Assembly (NCBI RefSeq): GCF_900111355.1
Contig: NZ_FOHA01000007.1
Span: 1 to 64,000, forward strand
Length of the DNA: 64,000 bases
Direction of reading: 5' to 3'
Source: Isobaculum melis
GTDB lineage: Bacteria > Bacillota > Bacilli > Lactobacillales > Carnobacteriaceae
Of the stretch, positions 24,696 to 34,719 are shown one piece after another. Both the position numbers and the translations under genes were made by a program. Position 1 is the stretch's first letter, and each line of letters begins with the position of its first letter. The notes below the pieces were generated by a model. The model did no database searches. It saw only the letters and a list, made by a program, of their open reading frames with translations, and was not told where the DNA came from.

Positions 24696-26255
24696 TCAAT
24701 CTGCTGTATAGGCATTGCCATTCATCATAGATGAACAAGCATAGATTAATAAGAAGCTGATTAGCAAGTTAAAGCCCATTAGCATTGGCACAAGAAACGC
24801 TAAATTGAGCATTAAATTCCCTGTAAAATGATAAATTAGCCAAATTAAACCTGCACTTGGCGCACAAGTCGCTAGCACAACAAACATACGTAGCGCTGAT
24901 TCTAGCATTTTATTAGCACGACTTTTCAGCATTCTAATCGACACAATATTGCCAGCGTAAAAAACAAAGACAAAAGAAACAATAATCCCCATTCCTGCTA
25001 ACCAATCCATCACTTTCATATCAAACATAAAGTAACTCGCAGCCATCATGGTCATACTCAGTAGGATTGTTTTTACTACTGGCACAATTAAAGTATTGAT
25101 TAATTTTTTAAAAGGATTTCCTGGAATCAAATAAATATAATTCATTTTTAGTTCTTCAATTAAAGTGTTGGTCCCAGATGTATTCATTAAATAGAGTAAA
25201 ACAAAGCCACCATAAGTAAGCACATTCGTTAAAACAAAGAATCCAAAGATAAAGACACCTACTAAGCTCATTAAATCTTGTTGTGTAAAAATAGTTCTAG
25301 ATTTTTTTAAAACAAGTAAGCTTTTTGATAAAATCGCACCTTCACCTTTTTGATAGTGAATCGTTGCTTCATAATGTTTCTTGTGTTCATTTTCAACCAC
25401 TTCACCACTCATCGCTTTTTTGTAGAACTCTGAATATTCCACTGCGTCAATCATTGCTTTTTCATAGAAATAACCTTTTATACGAACCAACAGCATTGAA
25501 AGCGCCACACTCAAAGCGACTAATAATCCTGAACCTAGTAAAATAGCTAAGAAATCATTGGTTATTAGACCCTCTAATGCATATTTCGCCCAACCAATAA
25601 TTGGGACATAATAAAATTCTTTGCTTAGTAAAAAATTCATTAAGCCTGCTTTTATATCTGAACCATTTGTAAAATATGAATAAGATAAGAAACCAGCAAT
25701 AACCACAATAAAAGCAAATCCAATGATTTTTTTCGTCTGACTTTTTGTTTCACGAACCAAGTCTTTCAAATAAATATATTGCGCCATGATTGTGAATAAA
25801 AAGACGATAAGAGTTGAAATCAAAATACCTAATAGTATATAAGATAACGGCAAAACAACCATAGAAGCAACACCTAACATAGGTAATGCCACACATATAA
25901 GACCTGTTAAAAAGCTTAAAAATAGTGAATCAACCACTCCATAAGAGAGAATTTGACGATTTGTAAAAGGCCCAATAAATAGGTAGTAAGAATCCTCTTC
26001 AAAGAACAGCGCCTGCCTTTTTTGCAGAAGCGTCATCAAACAAACAATTAAGGCCATTGCTAACACCAACATAATATAAATACTGGCCATCATTGCATCA
26101 ATCGGCTCTTTTCCTGCTGTGTCAAAGACGGGAATAAACATGGATACATAACCCGCCACCAGTAATAAGGTAAAAATACCAGAAACAGGCTTGGTAAAAA
26201 TACTACGTAGCTTGGCTTTTTTCTTGGTAAAAAATAGTTTAATCAAATTGTTCAT
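24696..26255 (-). CDS. ABC exporter permease
   Basis: The 519-residue membrane protein has roughly 12 hydrophobic segments in two blocks (about 25-250 and 310-515) separated by a charged cytoplasmic part, like permeases of putative ABC exporters. It forms a complex with the ATPase encoded just upstream. ATG 26255 (behind AGGTGAG) overlaps the ATPase gene by 17 bases; a GTG at 26270 is possible. Substrate unknown. Confidence 0.75.
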   Translation of the reverse strand: MNNLIKLFFTKKKAKLRSIFTKPVSGIFTLLLVAGYVSMFIPVFDTAGKEPIDAMMASIYIMLVLAMALIVCLMTLLQKRQALFFEEDSYYLFIGPFTNRQILSYGVVDSLFLSFLTGLICVALPMLGVASMVVLPLSYILLGILISTLIVFLFTIMAQYIYLKDLVRETKSQTKKIIGFAFIVVIAGFLSYSYFTNGSDIKAGLMNFLLSKEFYYVPIIGWAKYALEGLITNDFLAILLGSGLLVALSVALSMLLVRIKGYFYEKAMIDAVEYSEFYKKAMSGEVVENEHKKHYEATIHYQKGEGAILSKSLLVLKKSRTIFTQQDLMSLVGVFIFGFFVLTNVLTYGGFVLLYLMNTSGTNTLIEELKMNYIYLIPGNPFKKLINTLIVPVVKTILLSMTMMAASYFMFDMKVMDWLAGMGIIVSFVFVFYAGNIVSIRMLKSRANKMLESALRMFVVLATCAPSAGLIWLIYHFTGNLMLNLAFLVPMLMGFNLLISFLLIYACSSMMNGNAYTAD

Positions 26256-26952
26256 TTGGCTCACCTGCACGATCTAATTCAAAAAATAAGTCCTTCAATG
26301 ATTGCGTTGTTAAATCTCTACGATCTACATGCTTAACCATTTCGCCCTGCTTCATAATATAGGCACTATCCCAAACCTCTTCTACCATGTCAATAATGTG
26401 TGTACTCATTAAAATACTCACACCTTCATTTTTTAAAGCGACCAAAATATCTAAAGTATCTTGAATACTTTTTGGATCCAGCCCCATCATTGGCTCATCA
26501 ACTAATAATGCTTTTGGATGAATCATTAAAGCTAAAGTCATGGAAAGCTTTTGACGCATCCCTTTTGATAGCTCCTTTGCCACACTCTTTCTTTTTTCAG
26601 TTAATCTAAAAATAGAAAGGTACTTATCTGCCTCAGCCTGATAATTTGGTACATTATAGGCATTGCCAATAAAATCTATATGTTCCTGAATACTTAATAA
26701 ATCATATAAAACAGGGGTTTCAGGTATGTAACCAAAGCTCTTCTTTGCTTCAACAGATAAATTCTGATGTCCACAAATTTCAATCTCTCCTTTAAACTTC
26801 AACAAACCAATAATACTTTTAATTGTGGTAGATTTCCCAGCACCATTAGAGCCTAATAAAACAGTGATTTCACCAGGTTTTGCTACTAGATTAACATTGC
26901 GAGCACCTGCACCATTGCCATAATCCTTGGTTAAATTTTTCACTTCAATCAT
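26239..26952 (-). CDS. ABC exporter ATP-binding protein
   Basis: The 237-residue ATPase has Walker A GSNGAGKST, signature LSKGMRQKLS, Walker B ALLVDEPMMGLDP and H-loop STHI. It energises the permease encoded next to it. ATG 26952 has AGGAGG 7 bases upstream. The frame is open to 27009, but the extra part has no ribosome binding site. Confidence 0.88.
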   Translation of the reverse strand: MIEVKNLTKDYGNGAGARNVNLVAKPGEITVLLGSNGAGKSTTIKSIIGLLKFKGEIEICGHQNLSVEAKKSFGYIPETPVLYDLLSIQEHIDFIGNAYNVPNYQAEADKYLSIFRLTEKRKSVAKELSKGMRQKLSMTLALMIHPKALLVDEPMMGLDPKSIQDTLDILVALKNEGVSILMSTHIIDMVEEVWDSAYIMKQGEMVKHVDRRDLTTQSLKDLFFELDRAGEPNEQFD

Positions 26953-27129
26953 GTTATCTTCCTCCTTGTAAACTCTTAGGACTATTTTAACAGATATTTT
27001 TTGCCTCATTTTTAGATTGTCCTAAACGGTTCTCTTTACTTCCTAAATGGTTCTATCATTATTTTTGTAGTACATAAAATAAGTAGCTGTACATTCCGTA
27101 CTATTCGTTCAAAGAGCTTAATTAGTATA

Positions 27130-27172
27130 GAAAAAGAAAATGCCATGCAACAAAAGCATGACATTTTCTTTT

Positions 27173-27173
<1 letters not shown>
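27130..27173 (-). terminator. intrinsic terminator of the beta-glucoside operon
   Basis: Long stem AAAAAGAAAATGCCATGC / GCATGACATTTTCTTTTTT with one mismatch and an AACAAAA loop. Confidence 0.85.
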
Positions 27174-28630
<1,457 letters not shown>

Positions 28631-30484
28631 TTAAAATACTGCTAATAATTTCTCATTTGCTTTAACAGTTGAAGTTTCATTTGCTGGAATCACATCTAAA
28701 TAGTTTGCAGTATTTGTAACAGTAATCATAACTGTATCATCATAGCCAGCTGCTTTAATCTTTTCTGTGTCAAAACGCAATAACGCTTGTCCCTGATTGA
28801 TGGCATCTCCATCATTGATAAGACGTTCAAACGCTGCGCCTTCTAGATTTACTGTATCAATGCCAATATGAATCAATAATTCAATACCTGTTTCACTTGT
28901 TAAGCCAATCGCATGATTGCCTGGAAATATGGCTGTAACTTTTCCAGAAAAAGGTGCAACAATTGTATCATCAGATGGTTTGACAGCAATTCCCTTACCT
29001 AAAGCTAGCGAAGAAAAAGCTTGATCATTTGTCTCTGTTAATGGAACTGTTTCACCATTTAGTGGTGATACAATAACAGTTTCTACACCTTTTGTTACAT
29101 TATTTTCAGATACTCCCGCTTCTTCTGCTGGTTCACTTACTACTGATGCAACATTATTATTAGGAAAATCAGAATCTTTGACAACAAACCAAGTATAAGC
29201 AAAAGCAATTACAAAAGTAATGAGCGAGCCGATTGTCGCATGAAGCACACTACTATAAGAAGGCAACGCCACAAATGACGCAATGACAACTGGGGTATTA
29301 ATACTCATTAAACCAAAGTATAAACCACCTGCAGCACCACCTAAAATCATCCCTACTATCGGTTTTTTTAATCGTAAAGTAACACCATATAAGGCTGGTT
29401 CAGAAACCCCCATCAATGCCGTAATAGCTGATGAGAAGCTCACTTGTTTAAATTCAGTATCTTTCGCTTTAATTCCAGCAGCTAAACAAATCGCCGCTTC
29501 AGCTGCTAAGCCAAGCAACATTCCTGGTACAATTAAATTATCATAGCCATAGGTTGCAAGTGACGTCAATAAAATAGGGGTAAGTGTTGTATGCATCCCT
29601 GTCATAACTAACAATTGAGAAAATGCTCCCATAAATAAGACAGCTAATGGTCCAAAGTTGTTGGTTAAATAATTTAAAAATTCTGCAACATAGTTTCCAA
29701 TTGTCACGCCTAGAGGTCCTAAAATTAACAGTGCTAGTGGCGTAATAACAATAATAGCAATCAAAGGACGTAAAATAAATTTCACACTTTTAGGTAAAAT
29801 CTTATCTGCGAAACGATAAACATAAGACATTAACCAAACACTTAATAAAACAGGTAAAACAGAAGCATTATAGCTGACATTTGGAATCGTCATCCCAAAT
29901 AATGAAATACCACCCTCTTGACTCAATAAAGTGGTTAAGCCAGGCATAATGAAAATTGCGCCCACATAACTTCCTAGAAACGGATCAATTTTTAAGCGTT
30001 TAGCGACAGAATTCCCTAAGAAAACTGGAATAAAGAAAAACGCGGCTTGTGATACTTGGTATAATACAAGATAGGTATCATCAGTTTCCACTAAAATACC
30101 AGAAAGCTGCAATAAAGATAAAGCGACTTGTAGCATTCCACCAGCCGCGATAATCGCAATCATTGGTGTAAAGCATCCAGCGATAAAATCCAATAGCCGA
30201 GATACAATAGAAGTATCTTTGTTACTAGCTTCACCACTTCCTTCAGTATTTGGTAATTGTGCGTATACACTTGAAACATCTGGACCAATAATCACTTGAT
30301 ACTGACCATTTCCTTGTACAAGTCCTGTTACACCTTTTAAATTTTTAATACCTTCACTATCTGCTTTGCTTTCATCAGCAAGTGTAAAACGTAAGCGTGT
30401 GGCACAATGTGTGACGTGTTGAATATTTTCTCCTCTACCTACTTTTTCATAAATTTCAGCAGCCAATTGTTTATAATCCATCAT
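28631..30484 (-). CDS. PTS beta-glucoside EIIBCA (BglP/BglF type)
   Basis: The 617-residue permease imports and phosphorylates aryl-beta-glucosides or cellobiose-like sugars. Order: EIIB (1-85, phosphorylated Cys in HVTHCATRLRF), EIIC (about 100-450, many membrane helices and the SEPALYGVTLR motif), EIIA (about 470-617, His in ELLIHIGIDTV). It overlaps the licT gene by 14 bases. The phosphorylated EIIB also controls LicT, so transporter and regulator form one circuit. Start ATGATG behind AAGGAG. Confidence 0.92.
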   Translation of the reverse strand: MMDYKQLAAEIYEKVGRGENIQHVTHCATRLRFTLADESKADSEGIKNLKGVTGLVQGNGQYQVIIGPDVSSVYAQLPNTEGSGEASNKDTSIVSRLLDFIAGCFTPMIAIIAAGGMLQVALSLLQLSGILVETDDTYLVLYQVSQAAFFFIPVFLGNSVAKRLKIDPFLGSYVGAIFIMPGLTTLLSQEGGISLFGMTIPNVSYNASVLPVLLSVWLMSYVYRFADKILPKSVKFILRPLIAIIVITPLALLILGPLGVTIGNYVAEFLNYLTNNFGPLAVLFMGAFSQLLVMTGMHTTLTPILLTSLATYGYDNLIVPGMLLGLAAEAAICLAAGIKAKDTEFKQVSFSSAITALMGVSEPALYGVTLRLKKPIVGMILGGAAGGLYFGLMSINTPVVIASFVALPSYSSVLHATIGSLITFVIAFAYTWFVVKDSDFPNNNVASVVSEPAEEAGVSENNVTKGVETVIVSPLNGETVPLTETNDQAFSSLALGKGIAVKPSDDTIVAPFSGKVTAIFPGNHAIGLTSETGIELLIHIGIDTVNLEGAAFERLINDGDAINQGQALLRFDTEKIKAAGYDDTVMITVTNTANYLDVIPANETSTVKANEKLLAVF

Positions 30485-31328
30485 CTTGCTCCTTCTCTAC
30501 ATTCTCAGTTAATTTTTGGATATGCAACGTTAAATAAATCTCTTCATTCTCAGATATCGTCATGCCATAGGTATTTTCAATATAGATCTTAATTTTTTTG
30601 ACACAATGAAAAGCAACAGGATACAATTTTCCTACTTGGCCGTATAAAGTTGTCTCTTCATAGCTAGACATTGTATGATTGATGACATTCTGAGCAAAAT
30701 AATGCAGATGTGTCACAAATCGTGAATAATGGAAGCTATCTTCATCGAAGCCTCGTTTGTATTCATACTTTACGATTGTTAGTACGTCTTCAATAAATTT
30801 TGTGATTTTATTCGTTACAGTCATGTCTTTTTTCTGTGATTGCACGTTGACAAAATGCAGTGCTATTGAGATTGCCTCTTCAGTAGGGATCTCAATAGAA
30901 AGCTCTTTTTCCATTAGTTGAACTGCATAAACACCAATTGCATATTCATCAGGATAAAAACGACGTACTTCCCATTGCAAAGGACTTTGGAAAGTTACCT
31001 GATTTTTGATGCGCTGAATTGTAAAATCAATATGATCTAATAAAGTTAAATAAATATAGTCATTGACTCGCAAATTATAATATTCTTTAGCATAATCAAC
31101 AATTTTTGTTACTAATTCAACATATCTAGGATCACATTTACCTAATTGATAGCTGAAATGTTCCAACATTGCATGTGTATCTAGTACAAATATTTTTTCA
31201 AATTCACTTTCTTGCACATCATCTCCCACTTTTTTATTGAAGCTGATGCCTGTTGAAAAACCAATAATTTCGTTGCTTCCTTTTTTCAGTAACACAACAT
31301 TATTATTTAAAAATTTTTTTATTTTCAT
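30471..31328 (-). CDS. licT: LicT/BglG-family transcriptional antiterminator
   Basis: LicT binds nascent RNA at the RAT site upstream (31387-31415) and prevents termination when the sugar is present. The RNA-binding CAT domain (1-55, MKIKKFLNNNVVLLKKG) is followed by two PRD domains carrying the PTS-phosphorylated histidines (HAMLEHF..., DHIDFTIQR; LTLHIQKL at the end). ATG 31328 has GGAGG 7-8 bases before it; the frame is open to 31364, but that part lies in the terminator. Confidence 0.9.
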   Translation of the reverse strand: MKIKKFLNNNVVLLKKGSNEIIGFSTGISFNKKVGDDVQESEFEKIFVLDTHAMLEHFSYQLGKCDPRYVELVTKIVDYAKEYYNLRVNDYIYLTLLDHIDFTIQRIKNQVTFQSPLQWEVRRFYPDEYAIGVYAVQLMEKELSIEIPTEEAISIALHFVNVQSQKKDMTVTNKITKFIEDVLTIVKYEYKRGFDEDSFHYSRFVTHLHYFAQNVINHTMSSYEETTLYGQVGKLYPVAFHCVKKIKIYIENTYGMTISENEEIYLTLHIQKLTENVEKEQDDGL

Positions 31329-31352
31329 TATTTTCCTCCGTAATTGAACGTT

Positions 31353-31415
31353 AAAAAACCCCATACTCCACCCTTGGTGAAATATGAGGTTTGCCTTTTT
31401 ACAGTAACACGCCTC
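31353..31415 (-). promoter_or_regulatory. LicT-type RAT element with overlapping terminator
   Basis: Read on minus, GAGGCGTGTTACTG...GGCAAACCTC (31387-31415) fits the ribonucleic antiterminator consensus, with GAGG/CCTC closing pairs. Its 3' part is also the first arm of a 16-pair terminator (AACCTCATATTTCACC with GGTGGAGTATGGGGTT, several G-U pairs, 31357-31391) followed by TTTTTT. The two folds exclude each other, so LicT binding decides transcription of licT-PTS-GH1. Confidence 0.9.
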
Positions 31416-31418
31416 ACA

Positions 31419-31451
31419 GTTACAGAACTTCTGTAACCGCTATCTATTATA
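31419..31451 (-). promoter_or_regulatory. -10 element and 5'-end hairpin of the licT transcript
   Basis: A perfect TATAAT (31446-31451, minus) without a good -35. A perfect 9+1+9 palindrome GTTACAGAA C TTCTGTAAC (31419-31437) falls at about the first 20 bases of the transcript; it may be a stabilising hairpin or an operator. Confidence 0.5.
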
Positions 31452-31528
31452 GGCTAATCATATCACTCCAACTTTTCTTTGTCAAACGCCTATTCAATAA
31501 ACGTAACAAAGCCTAGCCAAATCTTCCC

Positions 31529-31557
31529 TTTGATTCTTCCTAGCATTCCTAGTATAA
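31529..31557 (+). promoter_or_regulatory. sigma-A promoter of the dus gene
   Basis: TTGATT (31529-31534), a 17-base spacer, TATAAT (31552-31557). Confidence 0.65.
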
Positions 31558-31609
31558 TAATGATGCCTTTTCGAAACAAAACTGAGAGAAAAGAAATGAG
31601 GATATTATC

Positions 31610-32581
31610 ATGACAAATAATTTTTGGGCAGCCTTACCAAAGCCCTTTTTTATATTAGCACCAATGGAAGATGTGACAGATGTCGTCTTTCGCCATGTTG
31701 TAAAAGAAGCAGGCGCACCTGATGTCTATTTCACAGAATTTACCAATTCAGATAGCTACTGCCACCCTGATGGGAAAGAAAGTGTCCGTGGTCGCTTAAT
31801 TTTCACTGAGGATGAACAACCAATCGTTGCACACATTTGGGGAGATAACCCAGCCTACTTTAAAGAAATGAGTCTTGGACTAGCTGAAATGGGCTTTCAA
31901 GGGATCGATATTAACATGGGCTGCCCAGTACCTAATGTAGCAGGAAGAGGAAAAGGTAGTGGCCTTATCTTAAGACCAGAAGTAGCGGCAGAATTAATTG
32001 ACGCAGCAAAAGCTGGCGGCTTACCAGTTAGCGTGAAAACACGATTGGGGTATACAGCGCTAGGCGAAATGGAAGAATGGATTACCCACCTCTTGAAGCA
32101 AGACATTGCAAACCTATCCATTCATTTACGCACACGTGAGGAAATGAGTAAAGTTGATGCTCATTTGGAGATGATTCCAGAAATTATGGCGATTCGTGAC
32201 CGGATTGCACCACAAACGTTGATTACAATTAATGGTGATATTCCTGACCGTCAAAAAGGTTTGGAGCTTGCAACACAATATGGTGTAGATGGCATTATGA
32301 TTGGTCGCGGCATTTTTAGAAATCCTTATGCCTTTGAAAAAGAACCAAAAGAGCATACAGCGCAAGAATTACTTGGACTGCTACAGCTACAGCTTGATTT
32401 ACAAGATCAATATGCTAAACTCAACCCACGTTCGATTGTTGGTTTGCATCGCTTCTTTAAGATTTATGTCAAAGGCTTCCCTGGTGCAAGTGATTTACGC
32501 GTCAAATTAATGAATACAAAATCTACAGATGAAGTAAGACAAATTTTGCGTGCATTTGATGCAGAAAAAACAAGTGAATGA
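31610..32581 (+). CDS. dus: tRNA-dihydrouridine synthase
   Basis: FMN enzyme that reduces uridines in the tRNA D-loop. The N-terminal [28 protein letters not shown] with the catalytic Cys, [23 protein letters not shown] and [18 protein letters not shown] follow the Dus barrel in order. Length 323 is typical. Monocistronic with its own promoter and terminator. Which of the Dus types it is (A, B or C positions) cannot be told. Confidence 0.88.
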   Translation: MTNNFWAALPKPFFILAPMEDVTDVVFRHVVKEAGAPDVYFTEFTNSDSYCHPDGKESVRGRLIFTEDEQPIVAHIWGDNPAYFKEMSLGLAEMGFQGIDINMGCPVPNVAGRGKGSGLILRPEVAAELIDAAKAGGLPVSVKTRLGYTALGEMEEWITHLLKQDIANLSIHLRTREEMSKVDAHLEMIPEIMAIRDRIAPQTLITINGDIPDRQKGLELATQYGVDGIMIGRGIFRNPYAFEKEPKEHTAQELLGLLQLQLDLQDQYAKLNPRSIVGLHRFFKIYVKGFPGASDLRVKLMNTKSTDEVRQILRAFDAEKTSE

Positions 32582-32604
32582 TGAAGTAGCAACTGAAAAT
32601 TTGT

Positions 32605-32636
32605 AGCACCTTCCAGAGATGGAAAGTGCTTTTTTC
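32605..32636 (+). terminator. intrinsic terminator of dus
   Basis: Stem AGCACCTTCC / GGAAAGTGCT (one mismatch) followed by TTTTTTC. Confidence 0.75.
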
Positions 32637-32772
32637 ATTTGCTCTCTATAACAAAAAGCTACACTAAAAAAAACGTGCCCATTATTTTTATTAAAAGCCT
32701 CTAAAAGCATGTTTCTTAAATAGAAATGTGATACAATCTGTATAGATTTACATTAAAAGGAGGAAAAAAATT

Positions 32773-33903
32773 ATGGCAAGCTTCATCACGTTTATCAGCC
32801 TTGTCGGCCTAATTTTTGGAGGAGGATTCTTAGTAAAAGCACTTATAAAAAAACAACCGAAAAAGAAAAGTTTTATCTTAACAGGAATCAGCTTCGTTGT
32901 ACTGGTAGCCGCAGTATCTTTTCTACCTGCAAACCCAAAAATAGACATCACTGAAAAAGTCATTACAACCAATGACGAAGGAACCGCAACTGTTAAAGGA
33001 AAGACCAATGAACAAAGTGAGATTACAGTTGACGGAGAAAAAATTGACACCAAAGACGGTACCTTTTCTTATCAAGTCACACTAGAAGATGAACAATCAA
33101 AAAAAATTACCTTTGTTGCTTCAATTGGAAAGCAAGAGAAAACTGAAACAGTTGAAGTCAAACCATCTGCTGATTTTGTAGCCTTTTTAAAAAAAGAAAA
33201 ACAACAGAAAGAAGCTTTAGAAGAAGCTGAAACCGCATTAATTTTAGCAGAAAGCAAACCCACTCAAAAAAATTATGATGAAGCAGCAACACTGATTACA
33301 TCATTAACAAAAGAACAAAAAGATTTTACCAAACGCTTGGCCATCGTAAAAGACAATGTGCCTATTTATGAAGCGGTCGAATTAGCTGAAACAAAACAAA
33401 CAAAAGAAGCCCTTGATTCAGCAACAGCATTATTAGATAAAGCAACCTTAAATAAAGAAGCATTAAGCAAGCGACTTGCAACCGTTCAACAAAAAATTGC
33501 AGATAAAGAAAAATTAGAAAAACAACTAGCAGAAGCAAGAGAAGCCGTAGAAAAAGCGGAGCAAGAACCAACGGACGTCAACTACAATCTAGCAATTGCA
33601 AAAATCAAAGAAATTCCAAATGGCAATACAGATTTCACCAATAGAGCAAATGCTGTAAAACAAACCATTGACGCTAGAAAAGAAGAAGAAAGAAAAGTCG
33701 CAGAAGCTCAGGAAGCGCAAAGAATAGCTGCGCAACAAGCTCCTGTGGAAGTACCTCAAGCGCCAGAGAATGAGCAACGTGTATTAGTGACTCGTACTGG
33801 AAGTAAGTATCATAACCGTGTTTGCGGGAATGGTAATTATTATGAAGCTTCAATTTCAGAGGCTTTGGCTAGAGGTTTGACGCCTTGTTCTAAATGTTAT
33901 TAA
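32773..33903 (+). CDS. membrane-anchored protein with coiled coil and Ada-like metal-binding C-terminus
   Basis: The 376-residue protein has two N-terminal hydrophobic helices (about 4-22 and 36-52), a bacterial-Ig-like beta domain (about 58-125), a long Glu/Lys/Ala-rich coiled coil with three repeated ~60-residue helical units (about 130-320: AEQEPTDVNYNLAIAKI-type), a Pro/Gln linker, and a final domain VLVTRTGSKYHNRVCGNGNY...LTPCSKC. Its His and three Cys match the metal-binding N-domain of Ada and the small wall-protein tails related to it. Gly-Gly-rich AGGAGG precedes the ATG. Probably extracellular; role unknown. Confidence 0.75.
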   Translation: MASFITFISLVGLIFGGGFLVKALIKKQPKKKSFILTGISFVVLVAAVSFLPANPKIDITEKVITTNDEGTATVKGKTNEQSEITVDGEKIDTKDGTFSYQVTLEDEQSKKITFVASIGKQEKTETVEVKPSADFVAFLKKEKQQKEALEEAETALILAESKPTQKNYDEAATLITSLTKEQKDFTKRLAIVKDNVPIYEAVELAETKQTKEALDSATALLDKATLNKEALSKRLATVQQKIADKEKLEKQLAEAREAVEKAEQEPTDVNYNLAIAKIKEIPNGNTDFTNRANAVKQTIDARKEEERKVAEAQEAQRIAAQQAPVEVPQAPENEQRVLVTRTGSKYHNRVCGNGNYYEASISEALARGLTPCSKCY

Positions 33904-33944
33904 ATAGCTGATAACGTTACAAAAAACTATCTTTATATATTTAC

Positions 33945-33985
33945 AACAAAAACTACCTGTTTAAATAGGTGGTTTTTGTTTATTT
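33945..33985 (+). terminator. intrinsic terminator
   Basis: Stem AACAAAAACTACCT / AGGTGGTTTTTGTT (one mismatch) and T-rich tail after the gene at 32773-33903. Confidence 0.8.
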
Positions 33986-34354
33986 CAGCTCATTCCTTAT
34001 GTATATGGTTTTGTACATAAAAAACACCTAGCCATCTGACTAGGTACATGATAACAGTTTTATTCAACTAGTTTCTCACTAGTTAGATGAGAAAGATAAT
34101 GACTAAATGAGATTGCCTGTTAACCCAATCGTAACGAATATAAAGAAAAACCAATCTATTCGCCGTAGAGAGGTTTTTGTGTAGCATTGTAAAATTAATC
34201 ATTATGATACTAAAAATAATGTAAAAAATCAAATAACCTTGATTAAATACTTATTAATCTTTCTCATAAGATTTCAACATAGCTAAGATTGTTTCAAGTT
34301 ATTTATTTTCAGAGAAACAAAAAATAACACCCAATCGTTGATGCTCTCAAATTC
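33986..34354. other. non-coding stretch with orphan minus-strand terminators
   Basis: No supported gene. ACCTAG-N8-CTAGGT (34024-34044), followed on minus by GTTTTTT, is a good minus-strand terminator with no gene before it. TTTCTCA/TGAGAAA (34071-34093) and AAAAACC...GGTTTTT (34146-34177) are further hairpins. They look like remains of lost minus-strand genes at the island edge. Confidence 0.5.
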
Positions 34355-34570
34355 CTCGCTTATTATAAATAAGTGATCTTTACGTATATTTTTCATATCA
34401 TTATTTGATGTAGCCATCTTTTTTGATTTGCTATCACTAGTTTGTTTCTTTTTAATCAACTCTAATATTTTCTCTTTTATCTGCTTACCTCAATAAAAAG
34501 ATGCTTCGCAACCAAATAGTGCGAAACACCTGAAATTTCTTCCTAACCTTTTGAAAATTATAAAGCTTTT
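34355..34570 (-). repeat. decayed copy of the rpsI 3' end, its terminator and the 45-aa gene
   Basis: Colinear with 40267-40546: the last 27 bases of rpsI (22 of 27 identical, 34544-34570), the terminator hairpin GATGCTTCGCA...TGCGAAACACC (34499-34531), and the small ORF. The copy lacks 64 bases present at 40398-40462, lost between AAGCAG and AAACAG repeats; these include the ribosome binding site and start codon. It marks the far end of the accessory island. Confidence 0.85.
34360..34486 (-). pseudogene. remnant of the 45-aa basic protein gene
   Basis: Reads KQIKEKILELIKKKQTSDS..., with 26 of the first 38 aligned residues identical to the intact protein at 40267-40404. The start codon is deleted and the C-terminal end is out of register, so it is not expected to be translated. 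Confidence 0.75.
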
Positions 34571-34719
34571 CAATTTTTTAAGTTACAATTTAAATCTAGT
34601 AAAATTGATTTCTTTTGTCTTAATTACTTTATCTAGTAATCAAATAAATAATATTTCATTCAATTTACATTACTTTTAAATAAGTAGTCCCTAAAAATTT
34701 TTCTACTAAAATATAATAC

